Source of the DNA: Dehalococcoidia bacterium UBA5629
Lineage (GTDB): Bacteria; Chloroflexota; Dehalococcoidia; GIF9; UBA5629
Assembly (NCBI GenBank): GCA_002421445.1
Contig: DIKB01000048.1
Span: 1 to 6,226 of the forward strand
Direction: 5' to 3'
Length of the DNA stretch: 6,226 bases
In this document: positions 1-5,833 of the stretch, in pieces
Layout of the letters: each line of letters opens with the position of its first letter
How positions within the stretch are numbered: position 1 is the first letter of the stretch
Position numbers and translations under genes: made by a program
Notes under the pieces: generated by a model
What the model was told of the DNA's origin: nothing
What the model saw: the letters and a program-made list of their open reading frames with translations, nothing else
Databases searched by the model: none

Positions 1-91
1 GAATCACTCAGCCCTATAGAAATATTAATAGCTATACGCTTTTTCGATTATAACGTTTGTCTTTAGCCATACTTGGTGATAGCATATCTTT

Positions 92-335
92 GTGAAAGTC
101 GGAGCATTTTTACTCGATGAACCACTGCCTGAACTTGTAGAACCACACGCGCTCTGTGTTCTGCGGCCATGGATCGATGTCGGCGAGGTACGATTACTCG
201 CCCCCTGCACACCATCGAAAATAGTCTGCCTCGGACTCAATTACCGCAGCCATGCCGAGGAATTCAAGCTGACGATCCCAGCGGATCAAAAGCGGCGATA
301 TTGTCGAGATCACCATCGAGAAGATCGGCACCCTG
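92..335 (+). pseudogene. Remnant of a fumarylacetoacetate hydrolase (FAH) family gene, internally deleted and frameshifted
   Basis: From a GTG at 92 the reading frame gives about 65 residues that match the start of FAH-family enzymes (hydratases, isomerases or hydrolases of 2-oxo acids): VGEVRLLAPCTPSKIV followed by the hallmark CLGLNYRSHAEE (codons 46-57). Near 284-290 this similarity stops. In the next frame, from 285 to 335, comes IKSGDIVEITIEKIGTL, which is the typical last strand of the same family (GDxVexxIexiGtL). The roughly 130-150 residues that normally lie between, including the metal-binding acidic residues, are absent, and no frame runs through. Upstream, RFFDYNVC (37-60) and LAILGDSISL (63-92) lie in two further frames and look like the family's usual N-terminus broken by small indels; this part is weak. 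The gene cannot make a working enzyme. A sequencing or assembly error could explain one frameshift but not the missing core. Confidence 0.72.
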
Positions 336-430
336 CTGCTATCGAGATGGCCGCCACGGGATAGCTCACGGCTCGATACCTGCAGATGAATATCTTACCA
401 TAAATTCTTAATCGGTCTTTCGGAGCAACT

Positions 431-470
431 GATATTGTCAACCTCTAATTCTATAGAGGTTGACAATATC
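431..470. promoter_or_regulatory. BirA-type biotin operator within a 17-bp perfect inverted repeat
   Basis: Bases 431-447 are the exact reverse complement of 454-470, separated by 6 bases. The central part reads TTGTCAACC (435-443), 14 bases, GGTTGACAA (458-466). The known bacterial BirA operator is TTGTAAACC-N16-GGTTTACAA in E. coli, with shorter spacers in other phyla; each half here differs at one base of nine. It lies just upstream of a birA gene whose product keeps the DNA-binding domain, and its right half overlaps the -35 element. The inference is that the biotinyl-5'-AMP-bound BirA dimer represses its own operon by blocking RNA polymerase. Confidence 0.85.
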
Positions 471-488
471 GCTATTCAGAGATATAAT
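460..488 (+). promoter_or_regulatory. Consensus sigma-70 promoter of the birA-symporter operon
   Basis: TTGACA at 460-465 and TATAAT at 483-488 are separated by exactly 17 bases, a perfect housekeeping promoter. The -35 box lies inside the right half of the BirA operator, as expected for a repressible promoter. The start point predicted about 7 bases after the -10 box falls at 495-498, that is, at or immediately before the ATG of birA (498-500). The transcript would therefore be leaderless or nearly so, which agrees with the lack of a Shine-Dalgarno sequence before that ATG. Confidence 0.85.
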
Positions 489-497
489 TCGTCTCCA

Positions 498-1469
498 ATG
501 CGAGAATCAATACTCCGGATACTACAACAGGAGGGGCACATCTCAGGAGAAACCCTGGGTCACAGATTGGGTATTTCACGAACAGCAGTCTGGAAACATG
601 TTAACACACTCCGGCGGATGGGATATGAGATCAGTTCCTCGCCACGTTCCGGATATTTTTTCATCAGGAGCCCGGACCTTCTCCTTCCTGACGAGATCAA
701 TTGTGGTTTGAGCACATCTTTCATGGGCAGACATATCCTCTATTCCACTGAGGTAACCTCGACACAGGATGTTGCGGAGCAGGCTGCCAGACGCGGTGAC
801 AGGGAGGGCACGGTAGCAATAGCGGAGAGACAAACCAGAGGCAGGGGCAGAAAAGGAAGACAATGGGTGTCCCCTGTGAATGACGGCATTTACCTCTCTG
901 CCGTGCTGAGGCCACCACTGCCACCCGAACGCGCTCTCCAGATACCGCTCATTGCAGGTGTGGCTGCGGCACGTGCTATTAAAGCGAAAACACAGGTCGT
1001 ACCTGCTCTCAAATGGCCTAACGATATCATGCTGAACGGGAAAAAGGCCGGAGGCATCCTCACCGAGATGAGCAGCGACATCGATGAGGTGCACCACGTT
1101 ATCCTGGGTATCGGGTTAAATGTGAATGTCCTGAAATCACATCTCCCGGCGCCGTTGCAAAAAACGGCCACCTCGTTGATTGATGTATGCGGGCGACGCA
1201 TATCAAGAGTAAAACTGGTGCAATGTTTCCTCGCCGAACTGGAAAGCATTTATCGCGAATTTCTTACCTTCGGTTTCGGTTCGATACGCGAAGAATGGCT
1301 ATCATTCAGCAATACCATCGGTTCCGAAGTCAGAGTCGTCTCCGGTTCCGATACGATCGAGGGAATGGCTCTAGATATTGATAAAGACGGTTTTCTGCTG
1401 GTTAAAGAACCAGGCGGGCATGTCGCGAAAATCGTGAGCGGCGATGTATTTCCCCCCACCGACAGATAG
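498..1469 (+). CDS. birA: Bifunctional biotin-protein ligase / biotin operon repressor BirA
   Basis: It activates biotin to biotinyl-5'-AMP and attaches it to the acceptor lysine of biotin-dependent carboxylases. With ligand bound, it also represses biotin genes. The 323-residue product has an N-terminal winged helix-turn-helix (about 5-55; LGHRLGISRTAVWKHVNTLR) and a ligase domain. Visible ligase motifs are EVTSTQ (85-90), the biotin/adenylate loop GRGRKGR (115-121), KWPND (172-176), GGILTE (185-190) and GIGLNVN (204-210). The C-terminal SH3-like domain ends in KIVSGDVF. The length is normal for a class II (regulator-type) BirA. The ATG at 498 is chosen because MRESILRILQ is where homologues begin and the promoter ends there. 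A TTG at 435 would add 21 residues and has a GGAG at 422-425, but it lies inside the operator and upstream of the transcription start. The symporter gene follows after 11 bases. Confidence 0.95.
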   Translation: MRESILRILQQEGHISGETLGHRLGISRTAVWKHVNTLRRMGYEISSSPRSGYFFIRSPDLLLPDEINCGLSTSFMGRHILYSTEVTSTQDVAEQAARRGDREGTVAIAERQTRGRGRKGRQWVSPVNDGIYLSAVLRPPLPPERALQIPLIAGVAAARAIKAKTQVVPALKWPNDIMLNGKKAGGILTEMSSDIDEVHHVILGIGLNVNVLKSHLPAPLQKTATSLIDVCGRRISRVKLVQCFLAELESIYREFLTFGFGSIREEWLSFSNTIGSEVRVVSGSDTIEGMALDIDKDGFLLVKEPGGHVAKIVSGDVFPPTDR

Positions 1470-1472
1470 GAG
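1468..1472 (+). promoter_or_regulatory. Ribosome binding site of the symporter gene, overlapping the birA stop codon
   Basis: AGGAG overlaps the birA TAG stop (1467-1469) and lies 8 bases before the ATG at 1481. This arrangement favours co-transcription and possibly translational coupling of the symporter with birA. It contrasts with birA itself, which has no Shine-Dalgarno. Confidence 0.75.
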
Positions 1473-1480
1473 CGCAGATC

Positions 1481-2881
1481 ATGATCTACATCACTATTAT
1501 TGCCATCTACTTTCTCATTGTGCTTAGCATCGGCGTATATGTGCGGCGGAAGGCACGTGGTGCTGATGGCTTCTTTGTAGCGGGAAGAAGAGGCAATACC
1601 TTTTTCATTACAGGATCGCTGGTAGCAACGATAATCGGAGCCTCGGCAACTGTGGGAATGGCAGGGCTGGGATATAGCCGCGGGCTGACCGGCGCCTGGT
1701 GGATACTTGTCGGCAGCATTGGCCTGGTTTTTCTCGGCATTTTTTTCGCCGGTAAAGTCCGCAATATGGCTTTGTACACGCTTCCGGAGCTTGCCGAGAA
1801 ACAGTATGATAAACGGGTGGGCATCCTCACCTCGGTTCTGATCATAATAGCGTGGATAGGCGTCATCGCCGGTCAGATACTGGCAACGGGAAAAATCCTC
1901 AGTGTGATTGGAATAGGCGATCCCACCCTCTGGATGATAGTCTTTACCGCTGTCTTCGTCATTTATACCCTGATAGGAGGGCAATACGCAGATATCGGTA
2001 CAAATGTGGTACAGGCGGCAATAATTATCATAGGCGTTATCGTCGGGATGCTACTGGTGCTGCCGTCAGTCGGAGGCATCGATGGCCTTAAAAGCACTTT
2101 GCCAGCCGATAGATTTGCCTTTCCTCTCAGCACTCAATTTGATGTCATGGATTTACTCTCTTATCTATTAATCATCGGGCTCACATACGTTGTCGGGCCT
2201 GATATGTATTCACGCATTTTCTGCGCGCGTGATGCAAAAAGCGCCAGAAATGCCGTGCTGTGGGCTGCTCTCATCATCGCACCTCTTGCATTCTGCATCA
2301 CAGTGATCGGCATGGAAGCAGCCGTTCTTTTCCCGCAGATATCGCCTGAACAAGCATTCCCCTCCATCCTGGTCAACGATGTTCTTCCTCCGATCGTCGG
2401 AGGACTCGTGCTGGCAGCGCTGGTCAGTGCCACCATGTCTTCAGCAGACAGTTGTTTGATCAGTACCAGCACTATCCTGACAATTGACATCATCAAGAAA
2501 TGGAAGCCAACAATCAATGAACGCCAGACTCTTGTCATCGCACGATGGACGATCTTTGCAATCGGATTGTTGTCTCTACTCCTGGCACTGGTGCTGAAAG
2601 GAGTCATCAGCGCCCTGTTATTTGCATATACCGTCTATACCTGCGGTGTCATTCTGCCCGTACTTGCGGGCTTCTACAGAAAAAAATTGGGTGTAACTCC
2701 GATAGGAGCAATTGCTGCCATACTCGGAGGAGGCACACTGGGCATCATCAGCAAGCTGATGCAGGTCAAATATCTCGATTTTGGCGCACTCCTGTTGAGC
2801 GGCGTACTCCTGTTTGCAGTCAGTGCCATCGACAATCGACTCCAGCACCGTAAAGCCGACGCAAAGCCCGCGTCTGATTAA
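1481..2881 (+). CDS. Sodium/solute symporter (SSS family); candidate BirA-controlled vitamin importer
   Basis: This is a 466-residue inner-membrane protein of the SSS family (TC 2.A.21), which couples Na+ entry to uptake of a solute; about 12-13 hydrophobic segments are visible. Family signatures are ADGFFVAGRR after TM1 (28-37), GASATVGMAGLGYSRGLTGAWW (53-74), TLPELAEKQYD (100-110), YADIGTNVVQ (169-178), VGPDMYSRIFCARD (238-251), and the Na+-site helix ATMSSADSCLISTSTILTIDI (317-337). In that helix S320 and S321 align with the Na+-binding Ser-Thr pair of PutP. The substrate cannot be read from sequence. However, the gene sits 11 bases behind birA, with no promoter seen between, under a biotin operator. 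Mammalian SMVT (SLC5A6), which carries biotin, pantothenate and lipoate, is in the same superfamily, as is bacterial PanF. Biotin is therefore a reasonable inference, with pantothenate, proline-like or carboxylate substrates as alternatives. Confidence 0.9.
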   Translation: MIYITIIAIYFLIVLSIGVYVRRKARGADGFFVAGRRGNTFFITGSLVATIIGASATVGMAGLGYSRGLTGAWWILVGSIGLVFLGIFFAGKVRNMALYTLPELAEKQYDKRVGILTSVLIIIAWIGVIAGQILATGKILSVIGIGDPTLWMIVFTAVFVIYTLIGGQYADIGTNVVQAAIIIIGVIVGMLLVLPSVGGIDGLKSTLPADRFAFPLSTQFDVMDLLSYLLIIGLTYVVGPDMYSRIFCARDAKSARNAVLWAALIIAPLAFCITVIGMEAAVLFPQISPEQAFPSILVNDVLPPIVGGLVLAALVSATMSSADSCLISTSTILTIDIIKKWKPTINERQTLVIARWTIFAIGLLSLLLALVLKGVISALLFAYTVYTCGVILPVLAGFYRKKLGVTPIGAIAAILGGGTLGIISKLMQVKYLDFGALLLSGVLLFAVSAIDNRLQHRKADAKPASD

Positions 2882-2925
2882 GCTTGATTTCTTTAGCTCA
2901 CAGATACCTTACGCTTCAGTCCGTG

Positions 2926-2960
2926 AGACTATAACAGGCCTTAAAGTCTGACTCGTTTTT
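2926..2960 (+). terminator. Possible weak terminator after the birA-symporter operon
   Basis: AGACT (2926-2930) pairs with AGTCT (2945-2949), and TAA (2932-2934) with TTA (2941-2943), around a CAGGCC loop with one A-A mismatch. A run of five T follows at 2956-2960, six bases after the stem. The stem is short, AT-rich and set apart from the T-run, so efficiency would be low. The position, between the symporter stop and the next promoter, is right. Confidence 0.3.
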
Positions 2961-2986
2961 CACTTTGCGTTCACCTGGTGTATAAT
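2957..2986 (+). promoter_or_regulatory. Probable promoter of the TPR lipoprotein gene
   Basis: A perfect -10 box TATAAT lies at 2981-2986, preceded by TG at 2979-2980. An imperfect -35, TTTTCA (2957-2962), is 18 bases upstream. Transcription would start near 2993, giving a leader of about 45 bases before the ATG at 3038. Confidence 0.55.
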
Positions 2987-3037
2987 CACTTTGTTTTATA
3001 TTCTAAAATTCTTGTTAAAATACTATGGTGTGAGAAC

Positions 3038-3646
3038 ATGACTAAACAAACTGTTTTTTTTAAAATAACGCTATGGCTCTTGCTGCTTACCTGTAGCAGT
3101 GCAGTATTTATATCCTGTGACAGCCCGGAGGTAAAACATCAGAAACAAGCCAATTCATATTACGATCAAGGGCTATGGGATAACGCCATCGTTGAATATG
3201 GCGAAGTGCTGAAACTCGCTCCTAACAATACAGAGGCGCTGGTCAACCGCGGATCCGCTTATTCTGAGAAGGGAGAGTTCGATCTGGCAATAGCTGACTG
3301 TACAAAAGCAATAGAGATAGACGCTGAAAATATTTTCGCATACTATAATCGAAGCATCGCCTTTCTGCGCCGCGGCGATTCATACAAAGCCCAGCCCAAT
3401 GACAAATTGGCAAAAGCGGACTGGGAACAGGCTATCAAAGACTGCTCCCAGATCATTGATTCCGGACTTGAGAACTCGTTCGTGCTTCTGCATCGTGGTC
3501 TCGCATATCAAAACCTGAAAAATTACGAAGCTGCCGCGGATGACTTTAATAGAGCCATGACTACCTCAACCAACGAAATATTTATTCAGCGTGTAAAGGC
3601 TTCACTGGATCAGTTAAAGCAAGAACAGGCAGGCACGCAAAAGTAA
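3038..3646 (+). CDS. Tetratricopeptide (TPR) repeat lipoprotein
   Basis: The 202-residue product starts with a signal peptide: basic residues (K3, K9), a hydrophobic core LWLLLLTCSSAVFI, then C27. FISC is a slightly atypical lipobox with Phe instead of Leu at -3, so lipid attachment and surface anchoring are likely but not certain. The mature part consists of four TPR helix pairs: KQANSYYDQGLWDNAIVEYG (about 36-66), then a second copy (about 70-100), a third interrupted by an insertion GDSYKAQPNDKLAKAD, and a fourth (about 155-185). TPRs are protein-protein interaction scaffolds; no catalytic domain is present. The ATG at 3038 is preferred over the GTG at 2978, because the latter overlaps the -10 box and would put 20 residues before the signal peptide. 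The Shine-Dalgarno is weak. The partner is unknown. Confidence 0.88.
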   Translation: MTKQTVFFKITLWLLLLTCSSAVFISCDSPEVKHQKQANSYYDQGLWDNAIVEYGEVLKLAPNNTEALVNRGSAYSEKGEFDLAIADCTKAIEIDAENIFAYYNRSIAFLRRGDSYKAQPNDKLAKADWEQAIKDCSQIIDSGLENSFVLLHRGLAYQNLKNYEAAADDFNRAMTTSTNEIFIQRVKASLDQLKQEQAGTQK

Positions 3647-3678
3647 TACTCGCACTCCGATTCATACCATCTCGAGTA
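3647..3678. repeat. 6-bp inverted repeat after the TPR gene
   Basis: TACTCG (3647-3652) immediately follows the TPR stop codon and is mirrored by CGAGTA (3673-3678), with a 20-base loop. No T-run follows, so it is not a recognisable intrinsic terminator. It may be a weak mRNA 3'-end structure or chance. Confidence 0.25.
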
Positions 3679-3706
3679 GTGAACTCTTGCTTTACACGGA
3701 TCGTAT

Positions 3707-4096
3707 ATGAACAACATCAAAGCGATTTTCAAGCATACATGGCCTCTCTTAGTCATTCTTATCCTGGTCATCATCGGCGTTTCAACGCCGAAAGACCCAG
3801 CATCAACAACGGCTAACCAGCCGTCTTCGGCGACCACAGCCAGATACACGATGGAACAGGTCATAGAGCTTGCCCGGTCACTCAGCCCCGACTGCCGGCT
3901 GCAGATAGCACCAACTTCCGGCGGCTCGTCCTGATGTCAGGACCCTGCCTCTCAGTATGAGACGGCCGAACCTGTTTTCACTGCAACCTATTCGGGAAAC
4001 GGTATCTGGGATGTCACCAAGAATTGCCCGATCAACCCCACTTTCAGCCGTGCCTGGTCCTTTGATGAAAGCAGTGGAGAATTAATGCTCAAATAG
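3707..4096 (+). CDS. Small membrane-anchored protein interrupted by one in-frame TGA (recoded or nonsense-mutated)
   Basis: From the ATG at 3707 the frame encodes a short basic start, one hydrophobic helix WPLLVILILVIIGV (12-25), a Ser/Thr/Pro/Ala-rich linker (about 26-46), and a soluble start TMEQVIELARSLSPDCRLQI (48-67). It then hits TGA at 3932-3934 (codon 76). The same frame stays open for 53 more codons to TAG at 4094-4096 and reads like protein: CQDPASQYETAEPVFTATYS, then GNGIWDVTKNCP, then AWSFDESSGELML. The segment TATYSGNGIWDVTKNC followed by WSFDESSGEL resembles a small beta domain. A read-through product would have 129 residues with cysteines at 63, 77 and 107, probably outside the cytoplasmic membrane. 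Either the TGA is a recent nonsense mutation (or sequence error), or it is decoded, for example as selenocysteine. Function is unknown. The GGA at 3698-3700 is a weak ribosome site. Confidence 0.55.
3928..3943. repeat. Near-perfect palindrome centred on the in-frame TGA
   Basis: GTCCTGA (3928-3934) and TCAGGAC (3937-3943) are perfect inverted arms separated by TG, and the interrupting TGA (3932-3934) ends the left arm. In RNA it could form a 5-bp stem with a 6-base loop containing the stop codon. It may be coincidence. Confidence 0.45.
3950..3962 (+). other. Small stem-loop downstream of the in-frame TGA (SECIS-like position, unproven)
   Basis: TCTCA (3950-3954) pairs perfectly with TGAGA (3958-3962) around the loop GTA. 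The loop begins 20 bases after the TGA and starts with G. Bacterial selenocysteine insertion elements sit at about this distance in the coding region and carry a G early in a small apical loop. The model is loose and a 5-bp stem is weak, so this is only suggestive. Confidence 0.25.
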
Positions 4097-4100
4097 TATG

Positions 4101-5015
4101 TTAGGTCTGGCCCCTGGCTGATAATGCCATTCCGCGCACGCAGTTGAACAGAAGATCGTATTCTCTGTTATAGTAATCGCGACCGAGTGTATTTAGATAG
4201 ACGAGATCGCCATCTTTCTTCTTCAGAATATCCAGTATCTCCTCATCTTTTCTGCCTTCTCCGACAGCATCACCGACTATTTTGTACCATTGCAGAGTTT
4301 TTTCTCTGATGCGTTGCAGCCGTTCCATAGCATTAGCATAACAGCCGAAATGCGCATAACATATCTTTTCCGGATGCAAAGAGATAAGCTTATCGATTGA
4401 TGCCAGCGTTATATCCAGTTTAAACGGGGGCGGGGTAGTCACCCTGAAAATATCATTGGCACAGATACCTCCCGCCTCACCGGCGATCAGCAATTTCTCT
4501 GCAGCATTGAACAGACTGATATGGTGGGACGCATGTCCTGGAGTAAGATATATCTCCCACCTGTTTCCTTCTCCAAGATCAAGAACCATGCCATCGGTCG
4601 CAGAAATTATTCTCTCCGCTGGCACAGGTTCAATAGAACCATATTTCACAGCAAGCTCGCCCAGCGTCTCCAGACTGCCCTGCCATAATCTGGAAGGATC
4701 GATAAGGTGGGAACGCCCTCGCGGATGCACGATAAGCTTTGCGTTGGGCATTGCCTTCAAAGCAGTCCCGATTCCACCCGCATGATCGAGATGTATATGA
4801 GACACCACGACATAGTCAATATCTTCCAAATTCAACGGCACTTCCAGCAGCGCGGAGAGCAAATTCGGTATACCAACGGTCGGGCCGACATCGACCAGCG
4901 CAATTTTATCACCAGACAATAAATACGAGGCGATGAATTTATCAAACCCGGGAATTGGAGGGTTGACATCAATTAGTGCTAATTTCTGTGATAGTCTCTG
5001 AATTCTATTCTCCAT
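4101..5015 (-). CDS. Metallo-beta-lactamase-fold hydrolase, ST1585-like subgroup
   Basis: The 304-residue product is a cytoplasmic MBL-fold enzyme that would use two metal ions to hydrolyse an ester or thioester; the substrate is not known. Counting from the upstream ATG (5018), the motifs are VDVGPTVGIPNLL (42-54), the metal motif SHIHLDHAGG (73-82; H74, H76, D78, H79), VHPRGRSHLIDPSRLW (97-112), TPGHASHH (159-166; H162), and YAHFG (221-225; H223). The order and wording fit the ST1585-like subgroup of the glyoxalase-II-like MBL family. The usual bridging Asp of (T/S)GDA is Glu in this protein (AGEAGG, E181). A C-terminal helical region of about 75 residues follows. Two adjacent ATGs exist; the one at 5015 is chosen because GGGG is 7 bases upstream of it but only 4 from the ATG at 5018. 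The 3' end is 4 bases from the convergent TGA-interrupted gene. Confidence 0.9.
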   Translation of the reverse strand: MENRIQRLSQKLALIDVNPPIPGFDKFIASYLLSGDKIALVDVGPTVGIPNLLSALLEVPLNLEDIDYVVVSHIHLDHAGGIGTALKAMPNAKLIVHPRGRSHLIDPSRLWQGSLETLGELAVKYGSIEPVPAERIISATDGMVLDLGEGNRWEIYLTPGHASHHISLFNAAEKLLIAGEAGGICANDIFRVTTPPPFKLDITLASIDKLISLHPEKICYAHFGCYANAMERLQRIREKTLQWYKIVGDAVGEGRKDEEILDILKKKDGDLVYLNTLGRDYYNREYDLLFNCVRGMALSARGQT

Positions 5016-5022
5016 CATGATA

Positions 5023-5026
5023 CCCC
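5023..5026 (-). promoter_or_regulatory. Ribosome binding site of the MBL-fold gene
   Basis: On the minus strand GGGG lies 7 bases before the second of two tandem ATG codons and 4 before the first. The spacing favours the second ATG (5015). No convincing -10/-35 pair was found for this gene. Confidence 0.5.
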
Positions 5027-5059
5027 GTTTGTTACAATATTCCGGATCTTATTACATGC

Positions 5060-5081
5060 GGGCTGTTCTTTTCAACAGCCC
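5060..5081. repeat. 8-bp perfect hairpin in the divergent intergenic region
   Basis: GGGCTGTT (5060-5067) and AACAGCCC (5074-5081) are perfectly complementary around a 6-base loop. It lies between the divergent MBL-fold and PHP genes. Neither strand has a T-run after it, so it is not a standard terminator. It could be an operator for both genes or a 5'-leader structure of the MBL mRNA. Confidence 0.5.
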
Positions 5082-5098
5082 CATATCAGACGTTGTTC

Positions 5099-5128
5099 TT
5101 GCCTGTTGAGCAGCTTTTATGGTATCGT
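5099..5128 (+). promoter_or_regulatory. Tentative promoter of the PHP gene
   Basis: A poor -35-like TTGCCT (5099-5104) and a -10-like TATCGT (5123-5128, 4 of 6 consensus) are 18 bases apart. Such a promoter would start transcription near 5135, the ATG of the PHP gene, which has no Shine-Dalgarno. The boxes are too weak to be sure. Confidence 0.25.
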
Positions 5129-5134
5129 CACGCA

Positions 5135-5809
5135 ATGCTGCATGATTTTCACACTCATACGTTTAACAGTGACGGTATTCTATCCCCCGTTGAACTAATA
5201 CGATACGCAGTTATCAACGGATACGCCACGATCGGTGTCACGGATCATGTTGCCATCGGTTCTCTGGAACGAATTATCAAGGAAGTAACACAGGATTGTG
5301 AGCTGGCACGGAAACACTGGGATATCATTGCCATGCCCGGTGTAGAACTCACACATATACCGCCAGAAACAATTGACGATATAGCACGTAAAGCTAAGGA
5401 ACTTGGCGCCTGGCTTGTTATTGTACACGGTGAAACATCTACCGAGCCTGTTCCAGAAGGCACAAACAGGGCAGCCATCCAGTCTCCTTACGTTGATATT
5501 CTGGCTCACCCGGGCTATTTGACATTGGAAGAAGCAAAACTGGCAGTGCAGAACGAAACGTATATCGAGTTGTCAGCCAGAAAGGGTCATTCGGCAACAA
5601 ACAACCATGTGGCACAGGTCTGCATGACTGCGGGAGCAAAACTCCTGGTCAATTCGGACACTCACAGTGATCTTGATCTACTGACCCCGGCAACAGTAGA
5701 AACGATATTGACCAATGCCGGTGTGACGAAGGAACAATTCAATCGCATTTTATCGGAAAATCCAATACAACTGAGAGACAAGATACTGAAAACACGGCTA
5801 CCTGTTTGA
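5135..5809 (+). CDS. PHP-domain phosphoesterase, histidinol-phosphatase-like
   Basis: The 224-residue product is a single PHP domain, a metal-dependent phosphoesterase fold that usually binds three metal ions. All metal motifs are present in order: HDFHTHTFNSDG (3-14; H6, H8), GVTDH (34-38; D37, H38), MPGVELTH (67-74; E71), VIVHGET (95-101; H98), DILAHPG (121-127; H125), and LVNSDTHS (171-178; D175, H177). The closest described group is the 'histidinol-phosphatase domain' proteins. No other histidine-biosynthesis gene is nearby, so the substrate (histidinol phosphate, another small phosphate ester, or nucleic acid ends) is open. The ATG at 5135 places the first metal motif at residues 3-8, as usual for the family. 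A TTG at 5093 would add 14 unsupported residues. There is no ribosome site before 5135. The gene converges on truB with a 24-base gap. Confidence 0.9.
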   Translation: MLHDFHTHTFNSDGILSPVELIRYAVINGYATIGVTDHVAIGSLERIIKEVTQDCELARKHWDIIAMPGVELTHIPPETIDDIARKAKELGAWLVIVHGETSTEPVPEGTNRAAIQSPYVDILAHPGYLTLEEAKLAVQNETYIELSARKGHSATNNHVAQVCMTAGAKLLVNSDTHSDLDLLTPATVETILTNAGVTKEQFNRILSENPIQLRDKILKTRLPV

Positions 5810-5833
5810 GTTCATCCGCAGCATTTATAATCA

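Noticed and set aside
431..470. Inverted repeat as an intrinsic terminator of the upstream gene or a transposon end
   Set aside because: No T-run follows, the upstream gene is a remnant, there is no transposase or target duplication, and the BirA half-site match explains the repeat better.
435..497. TTG start giving a BirA with 21 extra N-terminal residues, with GGAG at 422-425
   Set aside because: The codon lies inside the operator and upstream of the perfect promoter's start point, and homologues begin at MRESILRILQ. The GGAG is probably chance.
576..1097. Minus-strand open frame of 173 codons opposite birA
   Set aside because: It is fully covered by conserved BirA motifs on the plus strand; no motif or ribosome site supports it.
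1250..1984. Long minus-strand open frame of 244 codons opposite birA and the symporter gene
   Set aside because: It crosses two well-supported plus-strand genes, has no recognisable domain, and its composition (many Ser, Cys, His, Tyr) is that of an antisense shadow.
2978..3037. GTG start adding 20 residues to the TPR lipoprotein
   Set aside because: The GTG overlaps the promoter -10 region and would place extra residues before a complete signal peptide that begins at the ATG at 3038.
3932..3934. A variant genetic code with TGA read as an amino acid throughout
   Set aside because: No other gene here has an internal TGA, the PHP gene ends with TGA at its family-typical length, and TGG is used for Trp. 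Only local recoding or mutation remains plausible.
5060..5081. Bidirectional terminator between the MBL and PHP genes
   Set aside because: The genes are divergent, so no transcript ends here, and neither side has a T-run.
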